Below are positions 14,101 to 25,700 of a stretch of DNA of 64,000 bases, piece by piece. The notes beneath the pieces were generated by a model. The model was not told where the DNA came from. It saw only the letters and a program-made list of their open reading frames with translations, and ran no database searches. Both the position numbers and the translations under genes were made by a program. Each line of letters starts with the position of its first letter. Positions within the stretch are counted from its first letter, which is position 1. This DNA comes from Palaemon carinicauda (taxonomy: Eukaryota > Arthropoda > Malacostraca > Decapoda > Palaemonidae): positions 13,963,930 through 14,027,929 of the forward strand of contig NC_090736.1 in the NCBI RefSeq assembly GCF_036898095.1, in the 5' to 3' direction.

Positions 14101-16682
14101 AATCATGACAAGTGGTCGTTTTATTAAGATTAAAAGTGTAAAATCTCCAAACAGTAGTACTATTTTTGAGGGTGTGTGACTGACAAGGCAAACTCAATAC
14201 TTTTATTATCCTTAAAAGGAACTTAGTTCCCCGTGAGGATACAGTTCTTGTATGAATAAATCTCCAAGGCCATGATGCATCAGACCATTCAACCATGGAT
14301 CATGGGATGCAAGGATCCTTTGCTCTGCTCTTCTCTACAGGCTGAACACTGTGATCCTGGGTTGTTAAGCATCCAGTTGTTAGAGCGGGACTTCCTCCCT
14401 CCATGTATTCATGTGGGAGCAAATCAAAAATTTTTTAAATTTGTTTTTTTCCTAGCTATACAAACGAGTCCTTTAGGTTTCCCCACCCTGCGCATCCACC
14501 CTGCAAGTCATAGGCAGAATCTCAATGGAGGCACAGTTTGTTGACAGATCCAGCCCTACCATGATACTGGGAGGCAGTTGCCAGAACCTCAATAATTCTT
14601 TATTGGCCGTTACCTGCTGTCATCAAAATCTACCCTACTAAAGAACTTGGGTTTGTATAGCTAGGAATGATAATAAATGACTTATTTGTAATTTTTTGCA
14701 GTAGCATACCTACTCTAGCCTCTCGTATACTCTTTAGTCCACGAGAAGAATATTTGCTCTCTAGTGAAAAGATTTAGTGAAGGAAATAAATGTATTGTAG
14801 TAATTTGTGATATTTTTTATACATTTATTTTATCTTTTGGACAATTTTTTCCACGATGTATTTTAATCATTTTAAACGAAATCTAGTAGTACTGGTTAAT
14901 TGCTAACACATAGCATAATCCCTTCATGCAATTTTTTTTTTCTAATTTACAGTAATAGTGATTTGAGATACTAGTTCATTTTGTTCAAAGGTTCTGGCAT
15001 GCTTAAGAAATATACATTAAAATAGGATCAATAAAGATCTCATATTATTTTATATTACAGGATATTAACAAATTAGTGCTTAGTTTTGAAAAATTACTTA
15101 ATTCATATTTTTTTCTTTTTCAGCTATTCCTTAAACCCCATCATTATGCAGCATTCAGAATTGGAGTCCTAACACCAGACACCGAGGGAATATTTATTGC
15201 AGAGTCCTTTGTCCAGACTCAGTTCGAGCAGATCAAGATACCTTTCAGACTACGCACAGCAGATGGCTCTCTTAGCATAGTACCAAACACATTAATGTTC
15301 GATAATGCATTTCCCGTAAGTTTTCTCAGTAAATTGTTACGTTTTGTTTGTTTCAATTATATTTTAAATATACAGCAGTAGTATTAAACATTGTAGGACT
15401 AGAGAAAAGGGTAGACTTAATTGGATGACATTTGTGTGTTCATAGGTATATAGTAATGTTAATTACTGCATTTTAATGAATCTTTTTCAAAGTTAAATGC
15501 ATTCTTCCTCTGGTAGGGACAACTCTAACCCTTAATGTTACTTCAAGTATGCAAACCTTTTATCCTTTTAAAATTGGGAAATGTCTTTTGCGGAGCTTGA
15601 ATGTCCTTTGAATTATTCAAGGAGGTAGTTAATGGCAAGCGATGAATGTGCAGGCGAGTAGCCCCGACCCTTGACTGTTAGAAGTGTTCTCTTTTGTCTT
15701 CGGTTGCAACGAGTACAATTGTACTATTGTGTGCTAACCAAAGGCTTTGATCTTTTTCTTTGCAAAAAATGAATGTTGACTGTTGCTGTTTTTGATTCTA
15801 GATGTGAAGCAAGAGATTCGTACTTGCTAATGAAAGGGGTAAGCTCTGCAACCTATGTATTATGAAACTGGCTGTAGATCTACATTCTGTGTTTCTTTTA
15901 AGGGACAAGTGTTCACACAAACACACGCACACAAACACACACACCAGTGTTCCTAATGTAAGTCATGGCCTTCTATATAGTGGCAGGCATATGCTTTGAA
16001 AGGGAAGAAGAGAGCTAAACCTTCTCCAGTAAACAATGCCCAAGAAGACACCAAGGAAGACTTTCTCTTATTTATTTCCTTCATTGAGTGCAACTGCTAC
16101 TTCTATTTCTGTGCATCACCCCTGGCTTGACCCCCAGGGAGTATGTGGAAGGAGCAAGGAGACATTGGATCTATGTCGGTGGGTTTTTCAGGAACTAGTA
16201 GTGTGGGGTGCCCCCTGTGATTGCCACATCGTAGAAGTTGGAAACTCGACAGTTGCCATGAAGACTGTCGCTGATGAGTTTGGTCTAAGGAAGTTTTGTT
16301 CTTCATTAAGGCCCTCTATGACTTTGGGGGAGCAGGTAGCTAAGGCTTCCTTGCCCCTGGTTTACCCAGTGCCAGTGTTTCCTGTGTTTATGCCAGTGAT
16401 TAAGGGCGTAGTGGTCCCAGTGCCAGTGGTGGTACCTCATGTGATCCCCAGGCCCCAAAGGACTATGGAGGTCTGCCCTTTGATATCAGTGCCAGTGCAT
16501 GGAGAAAAGGCAACAGCATGAGTTGGTTATCCCTAAAGTTGGGCGTAAGTCTGCTCAGGGATTGAAATAGTCAGCGTATGTTTCCCTGGGACGTGGTGCC
16601 ACCCTTGTGTCTCACCCTGATCCCTGTGCCTGTCACACCAACCCTTGTGCTTGTGGTTCCAGGGCCCATAGCTGCATATCTT

Positions 16683-16756
<74 letters not shown>

Positions 16757-19700
16757 TCGTGTTGTAAGCCCCAGTGAGTATGCCTACCCACTGCCCCTTG
16801 ACAGTGTTCCCTAGTGCTGTGGTTTTCCTCCTTGGAAGCATTGTCATTGATGGCTGCTCGAACCTTGACTCCTCTGCTTGCAGAACCTGAGATGAGGGTT
16901 GTTAAGAGGAAGAAATGGGCACTGCTTCCAACTCCAACTTTTCGTCTTCAAGGTTTCTAAATCCGATATTGATACTCTTTCTAAGAAGATGACAAAGAAA
17001 AAGTCAAAGTCCAGTCATAGTCGAAACAAAAGGGCTCCTTATGACATCACATCTCCTTTGGAGAGGGGTTGGACGACACGCGTGTCCGGAGCCACGGCTC
17101 CATATTTTATACCAAAGAACAAGGAGGGGGCGTTGCCTGGGATTTCCCAGCTACTCCAATAGTTAGGTGGGCTTGTACACCTTCTCTGTTGTCCTACCTA
17201 GACAGTAGACTCCTCCTTCCTTCTCGAGTAGCGATACTATGGTAGACGGGCTTGATAGGATGACTCTGCATGCAGTAGAAGTTAGGATAAAAAGATTTAT
17301 GATCAAGTTAGGCAAAGATGTAATAGGTTTGGTACGATACTGCTAGGATTATGGATGGTCTGGGAAATACAGAATGCATGGTGGTGGGTCAGTTCCTATA
17401 AGGCACATGGTTCTCTCCTGAATGAGAAAGACAGAAGAGCAAGGGCAACCACATGTTGCCAATATGGCCACATAGTAATGACTGTGGAGTGCTACACTTG
17501 AAAGCATGCCATATTGATGGGGAAAGCTAGAAAGTTGTGCATTAAATATACAACTCTGATGTCCCTAGCAGAGGCTGAATGACAAGGAAGTTTGGTAAGT
17601 ATTGAATTTTAGTTTAATATTTTTCATATAGTACAGCATACATTACACCTTTAGGCTTTTAAGATTAGATCTCCTAGTGTTAAGGTATAGGATCATTTTC
17701 AATCTTGAAAAGTTATTAATATCTGAGAATACTGTAAACAGATTTTTCTCCCCACCACTAAGGTACATTAAGAAACCATATTTTATATGCAGTAAAGGCG
17801 ACCTAGAATTGGTAAAATAAGAATACCATACATAGTAATAGCTATTACTTATAATCTTTTAATAAGGCTAAATGAAGTTTTTTCTTGTTCTTGGCACAAG
17901 ATTAATTAACTGGGGTAGGGGGGTAGGGGTATTGGTTAATGCATTTATTTGAATTCAGAGAGGCTTTCTCGTTATTACGGTTAGATTTTCAGCAGCAGGT
18001 TGTTCATAGTACCATCTTATTTTCAGCATTAAGTTGTTGGTACAATACTGTACTGTTAAATTTTCAACCGCAAGTTTTTCATACAGTTCAATTTTCAACA
18101 GTAAGTTGTTGACAGTACCGTTAAATTTCCAGTAGCAAGGTGATTTTAATATTGTTCAATTTTTGCAGCAATTTTTTATCAGTACTGTTGGTTTTTCAAT
18201 AGAAGTTTGATTATAGTAGTTTTATTTTATGAAGTAAGGTGGTGTTAATACCATTTCATGGTTAGCAGCTAATAGTCATTATCATTAGAATTTTAGAAGC
18301 AAATTGTTTTTAGTACTGTTTGATTATGGCAGTGAGGTTTCGTTATTGTTGTTAGGTTTGCAGCTGCAAATTAATTTTGATTTCCCATTAGTCTTGAGTT
18401 GTTATTCCCTGAATTTTAGACTTCACTGGTTATTTACCATATATGGTTATCAAGTTTTGGTTGGACCCTTGCATTCTTATAGTTTAAAACTTACAAGGCC
18501 ATTCAGTTTCATGGATATGCTCTTATGCATGCAAGCTTTTGAGGTCCAGTTATGCATTGGCAATGGGGACTGTGCTACTACTATATTTTATGAACAATTG
18601 TATGGTTTTGTTAAGAAATATTCTCAGGGAAGGATATTCTTATCAGTCTCTTTTTCCTGTCAGACTGATTGACCTTGTCCTAATTATGCAATGGAAAATA
18701 TGTGTAATGTTATGTTTTTGTTGTACAAAATCCATACAGCCGTATGTCAAAATTAACAGACAGGTTTTATTTGGGAAGTTTGCTTGAATATATCAGATAG
18801 AATTTGTATTAATTTCTTCAACTTGGGGTTTGTGAATCATAAGGATGAAGTGTCCTGTTTTGGCAATAAGAAATTTATTTAAGCTCTGTTCATTGTAGTG
18901 TAAAATATGGTTTGGTAGCCCAACAAGCACACAGTTCTAATAAATTACATTACATTCAAATCACATACCTCCAACAAACTGATATTGAAGTAAAGTGTCA
19001 TAGAAAGCTTTGGCTGTTCAATAGGGACATCTTCACTACTTTGCCTTATTCAAGTATTCTGTCGATATGTTTTTAGCTGAACGTGATTTCCAAATTTACT
19101 TGAATATAATTTTTCAATGATGAGTACCCTGGTGTAGTTTGCTTGTGTACGAATGTCTCACTTTATATTTTTGTATGAATTCTAATTGTAATTTGGAGGA
19201 TATAAATACCATATAGAAAGTGAATTAATGGCAATCAAATGCATTTAAAAAAAAAAAGGAAACCAATCTGTTAAAGCTTTACTAATTTCATCAAGTTCAC
19301 ATGAAAGTGTTTTGCACTGTAAATTGTACTGTAAATTTTTTTACAGTGAACTTGGTAAACGTGAACATTAATTTACTTTTTACAAAACACCGGTGATTTA
19401 ATTTTTACACAATTCCCTTTATACATGTTGTAGATTTTACCACTGAATGGATTGGGCTTTCCAGTTAACATAAGAATTTATGTTGATGTTAGGCTTATAT
19501 AATTCTGATCCTCATAATATTTTGGTATTTTCTAATTTTTACATAAAATTCTGATGCTCACCTTCTCTGTTACAGGGGAAAGTGTCTCAGCAAAATTTGC
19601 ATATATTATCAAGCTTTGGTCATCCAATGACTGTTAAAGAGGTAAAACCCTTACCTTTTGACAAAAGATTCTCGTACGAACCTAGTCAAAATGCTTCGCC

Positions 19701-22700
19701 AACATTGCAACCTGGCCACAAATCTTTTATTGGTCGATTAGTGTTTGACCCTAAAGTGGAGTGCGGTAGTGAATGTTATACTGGATTTCCTCTCAGTGGC
19801 AAAGGTATCTCACTGTCTTTGGCATTTCAATTTTCCTTTATAGTATTGATATATCAAGAATAAGCAACATGAGGTACACTAGATTAAAGTAAAGAAAATG
19901 TTTTAAGCTCCTATATACATTTAGAATGTTGACTGATTCCCAAAATCTTCCTTTATAATATTTGATTGTTAAAAGTATTGGTACTTGTATCCTTTGTTTA
20001 TAATTACAATATGATAAAAATGGTGTTAAAATAATTATTTTTTCCCCTTAAGTTGGACAGCAGTGGGTGAATACACTGTCCCTCACATCACATGTGGCCG
20101 ATACCGATACCAGCTTATATTCTACCTTACGAAGTAAATACCAGAACCTCTCTGCAACCATATTCAATACTTCCATAGTACTTCACACTTCGGAGGTCCA
20201 TGGCTTTCACTTTACAGCTCAGGTGAGGTTATTTATTATTACAATATTACTTAGAAACTTTATTATTTCTATCTGAAGTCAGAGGAAACTTGAATTTAAA
20301 GGGAAGTTGAGAAACATGATTTGTATCATGAGTAACAGGTAAATTGAAATTGAATTTAAGAAAAAGCATGGGAAATGGCAAAGTGGTATCGATAATTTTA
20401 GTTTGAGATGCTTCAGACTGTGTGAGACTGTGTGTTAGGTATGATAAAGAAAATTTGCTTTAATGACTGCTTGGGTGTAGGTAGTTTTGGTTATATACTT
20501 ATTGATACCTCAATGAATATTTAATTAGGAATAGCCAAGATTGTTTGTTTTGAACCTGGTTTTGTGCTTGTTACTCAAACCTGTAAAGATACTGGTAGAA
20601 TTTTTTTATTCCATGAATCTTGCCTTTTGGAAAGTGCTTGTAAAAGCAACAAAGTGAACTGAAAAGACAAAGGAGCTATGGCGTACCCATGCATAGATAG
20701 TTGCCATCAACCTCCAGATTAATTCAATATTGTACTTATCTTAAGGGGGGGGGTAATTTTTTTTTTGCAAGGAAAGGAAATGGGAAATTTCAATTTCAGG
20801 GTAGATGTCTGCATTTAAACAGCTTCAAGAGAAAGCAATATATGGATCAAGGGTGCTTTTTGTAGAAATAGATTATTTTCATGAATGTTACATGCAAAAA
20901 CCTCCGCCCATTGTTTTCAAGCTTAGCTGTAAATCTCCCACTATGTGATAGTTGCTGAATAATAATTAAGCAAAGATAAAATTGTTTCTTGACAATAGTA
21001 CATGCTTTTACAAATTTCTTCACTTTAAGTTAATGTATATTTAGTAAATCAAGGTATAATTTTCTTACAATATATCACAATTTTTGGATGAAGATTTATC
21101 GTTTTTCCTTTAAAGATAAGAATAAGAATAATATCAAGCTTTCTTTATCGTCAGATGTACAGGATATCCTATCTATTTTTTTTACCATAGTTCATAACAG
21201 ATTTAAGAATATTAGTGGGGCAGATAAGTGAAACAATCGTTCATTTGATGATACAAGCATGAAATTTGGCATAATTATTTATTTTGCATTAGATTTTGGA
21301 AAAAAAGTGCTAGCCACTTGAAATTCCAATATGGCGGCCATTTTCCAAGATGGCCGCCATATGGTCCTTTCTAAGGCAGAATATTGCAGTACTACGTGCC
21401 ATTAAAGTTCTTACTCAGATACTTGATGAGGTCTCTTTGTCTGGGTTTGATGTGGGAACACCACTAATCATTCTGAGGGTCCAATATGGCAGCCATTTTA
21501 CAAGATGGGCGCCAAAGGACGTCATTTGCTACATATGCCAATGTCTAAGAGTCCATATTTCAAACAATACTCAACCTACTGTGGCCAAAAGTCCATTCAT
21601 TGTTCATCAGTTTTTTTTCCCTAAGAATTCTGGCAAGGGCAACTACAGAGTAGAGTACAGAATAGTCCATTCTTTACACACTTGCACCTTCCACCACACT
21701 TGACTTGCATCCACACTTTGTCAGTTCACGGCAAACGACTTGGATCTGGCAGTGATACATCCTCAACATTGCTTGGCTCTGAATTGTTCTTTGGAAAGAA
21801 GGCAGGTGGGATAATGGTGTAGGACTCAGGAAGCTCTGAAACCTTTTTCACCCGATTCTCTGATATATTGAGTGAACTTCGAACTTCACCTCCTCTATCT
21901 GCACTTGGGTGCTGGAACATTGAAATACTTGTACCATGGAATGATGTTCATGCCATAGTGGAGCTTGGATTATGGTCTATGTTGTCAACAGCAGATGTAG
22001 TAAACAGTCCTTTTCTCAAAACTGGTGGACACACAACATCATCTTCCACGTATTGATTTACAACAGTTTACCCTAATTGACCTGATATTTCCAACACTCT
22101 GTCATAGGATATGCTGATTCCATTCTTGTGAAGCTTGTCAATCAGCTTCCTTTTCCTTGTCTTATTAGTAAACACTTTCATCCCGATATATACAGAAAAT
22201 GGTGTTTCTCGGTCTTTTGAATGTCTATGTGCTTTTGATCCCTCCTTATACTTCGAGTAGCAGTTGTATTGCAGGAGTTGTGCAATAGCTAAATCTGATT
22301 TTACCACTCCATGTGTCAGATGTGATCTGATGTCTACACCATGTTCAATGCTACACACAAACTGTAGTAGAGATTTAGGAACAGCTTCTTCCATAGACTG
22401 GTCAGTGAACTCTGTGCTGAATTTAGTCTTGTGGTCAAGAATTTCTTGACGGATGATATTCGCTGCTTTAGCAAGGTGAATAGCTCCACTATATCTGCTA
22501 GCATCTGAGAGAACTGTGCTTACGTCTTCTTTGAATGCTAAAAGGACATCACGCCCTTTCTTGTGAGCTTCAAGATCAGGAATTCTTCTGAGTAGTTGTT
22601 CCTTTAACCTGGTTGAGTTGACGTCTGGCGAGTCCACTCCTAGTTGCTCTAATTGGCTCTTGTATAGTGCAGCTAGATCAGCCCGCCTAAATACAACTGG

Positions 22701-25700
22701 TGTCGTTTCTGTATTGGTCACTTTGCTATCCATGATGTAGATGACAAGTTCTGAGAATGCTACAGGATATGATTCGTTTCCTCGTCTGTTGCCTTCCTCC
22801 TTTTGCTTTATTGCATTGAGATATGCTCTCTCCATATTGTATAACTCCACCAAGCATCGTGGGTGATACATCATCTCTTGAGCAACGACGTCACCGGCAC
22901 TTAACTTTGCAAGGAGCTCTCATGGTTTAGTGTCTTGGCACATTGGTTCAGTCTTTCATTTAGCTGCATCGTCATCGCTCGTCTTAAATTTGATATTTGG
23001 CCTTCTTCTTCACACAAGAAACATTGTACTTTAGGAGGGTCTGAGGTCCTCTGTCTCTTGCCACAGTACTCACCTGCACCACCTGATGTGCTTGGGGTAA
23101 TCTTCCTCCTCTTCTGTGCTCTTTCTAGTTTAGTGTTATTGAATAACAGTCTACAGCTATTGTGATACATTGCTTTATTTTGTATCAGCATGGCTTCTAT
23201 GCCATCACTTTCGTCCAGTCTTGCTGGACTAAACACTATTGGCATATCGTTTATGGCATGAAACTGTGGTACATTTTGTGCAATGTTACTGTATCCAGCA
23301 CAGTCTTGTTTCCTTTGGAATGTACTAAGTGGTGAAATAAGCGTTTCATTGCTTTTGTCTTCCTGACAAAGGCAACATTTACTCCAGTCAGTCTTCCGCC
23401 TGGATCCTGCATCCATCATATAAACTTCAAATTTGCTATTAGCCGAGGGTTTATCGTTTTACCACCTTTTCACCACTTTGTTGTATGGGATACAGTTAGG
23501 TTCGTGCTATTGCCCTACACCTAACCCGATCGTTCATCCAATATCATTAGTCCCGTCTGATCTGTACACCATCCGGATAACACTGAATGCCCCTGCTATC
23601 CTTGGCTCGGCTCTCCCGCGCTGGCACAACCTGTCAATTCAGGTGCGGCTATCTAATGTCTCTGGGGCTTTATTAGATAGCATTTGGGATACTAAACCCG
23701 AGGTTTAGCTGATATTGAACCCCATGCTGAGTTGCACAGCAGTGTCTGTCACCAGTGTGCCCTGGCTTGAACCAATTAATTTTCTAGGCTAGGTTTATTT
23801 TCGGAGTTATCCTTCTCTTTGATGAATTGCCTTTGCTCGGCTTTTGAGCTTCATCTACCCAGAGCTAAATGGTTTTTAGGTGCCATCACCCGCCTTACGC
23901 ACCACCACTATCTGCGATATCACCCCTGCCACGAGAAGGCTAGGGTGGGACTTGACTGCCAGAGGCTTTGTGGTTCGCAAGCCGTTGGGGGTATTTTTTA
24001 GATAAAAAGAGCTCATCCTTTTTACCACCCCGGCATTAGCAGTCCTTTTAAGGGGCAACAATGAATTATTTATCTACTATTTATTATTATTATACTTTAT
24101 TAATTTATCATTTTTACTAACATTTATTAATCTTCTACTCTATTTATCAACTGAGGACTTATAGGCAGAAAGCAATGGTATTTATGACTGTTTATTAATG
24201 CTTCCTGATGCTGTAAGGGTATAAATAGTATTCATTTGTGCAGGAAATCTACCTTATTCACCAGAGATGCACCAAAGAAGGCAAATATATCAATAATTTT
24301 GCACCAAGATGTGAAACATTGAGCGCTTTTATGGTTTAACATTGTTTTTCCATTAACCGGCGGCCATCTTTGAAATAATGGCCGCCATCTTAGAATTCTT
24401 GATGGCTAGCACTTTTTTCTTAAAACATGACCTACATGACCTACATAGCACATTCACACCAAATTTCATGCTTGTATCACCAAATGAATGATTCTAGTCA
24501 AAATCACACTTTGGCTGCTCCACTATATATAAAAAGAAAGAAAGTGAAAAGTATGCTGGAGGGTTTATGGAAATTGTGTGAATTCAACGGAAGCGTTGAT
24601 TTAAGATAGTCTTACCGAATTACCCTTTCTTCTCTATTTTTTCTGTAGTTTTAAAAGGGATAATCTTAAGGATTATGAATATTTGGTGTATCACTCCCTC
24701 TTTCCACCTTGGTAGGGTGTAATTCAGCATTACACTTTACAGAAGTAAGATTTATGGAAATAAACAGGATTTTTAAACTAGAATCCAACTTCTCCATACT
24801 TCGTAAAGTAAGAATTTCCCCTCCCTCCCTCTTCACTTTCGTCAATGTGAAAGGTTTGGTTGTATCTGAATTACATTCTTTGTTGTTTAACTGAACCAGC
24901 CCTTGTTGTCCTCCATTGTTCTGACCAGGACATGGCAGGTGGGCAAAGCCAAGTGGCCCTTCGTAATGCGATGCATGTCAGAAAGAGAATTTGTTATTTA
25001 GGCTTTTTGTTATTCAGAGGTTGTGAAGTTTGCACTGAGAGCATTTTGGTTCTCAAAGGTAAGTATGAAAATAGTAGATTTAACAATTTTTATAAACTAC
25101 TGTATTTCAAAGTTGAATTTTCTTGTAAAACTAGATGGTAATAAAAGTGGTATGTTATAATAATAGGTATTGTCGAAAATGGAATAACTGGGTCTGCGTT
25201 CTCTCAACACAAAATACTTCAGAGTATTTTTTCTCTTATAAATTATTTATACTCATCCAGGTGACTGTAAGACAAATAGCTATTCTGTGTCAGCACATCA
25301 CCCAGCTAAATACAGGTGGCCCATGGGTTACAATCGAGATCCTTTTCTATGCCATGGTGCAAGTTGAATTTAGACGCAAGTTTGAACATACTGTGCAGAA
25401 TCATCCCCCTATGCTAATGCAGTACTATACTGTACAGTAGTCATTAATCTAGGACATATAATCACTTTGTAATATGGAAACATAACTAGGAAAAAAACAA
25501 CATAGAGTGCATAAATACAGTATACAGTAGATTGATACAAAAGTTTAAAAAATGAAATATTTTACTGTATCTGAGATGCAATGTATTCATAAAATGTTGT
25601 AAGTCGAAGACTTGCTGTAAGAGGCATACTGTGGGCTAATATTATTCCATTATTATTGTATTCAAAATGTGCTCCTATTAATATAAAAAGAAAGAAATGT

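Larger units (their letters stand above)
12240..14690 (+). mobile_element. DIRS-like remnant, internally deleted (intron k/l)
   Basis: Retains, in + orientation, a gag N-terminal zinc motif near 12520-12670, a tyrosine-recombinase remnant at about 13150-13960 and a terminal inverted module at about 14438-14680. The reverse transcriptase/RNase H part is missing. All coding parts are broken by stops and shifts. Higher GC than the surrounding intron. Assignment rests on similarity to the fuller element at 53064-60861. Confidence 0.7.
21214..24524. mobile_element. TIR DNA element of about 3.3 kb in intron n/o
   Basis: Ends are long inverted repeats (21214-21360 and 24357-24524) beginning AGTGGRGCAG. 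A possible 3 bp TAT target duplication is visible if the element starts one base further out on each side. Inside, on the - strand, is a broken gene for a Cys-rich protein (21621-23419) and a GC-richer non-coding block (23430-24063). It is a defective or non-autonomous copy. I cannot name the superfamily. Confidence 0.7.

Noticed and set aside
16578..16814. Open frame with long Ser-Leu repeats
   Set aside because: Caused by the TC microsatellite.
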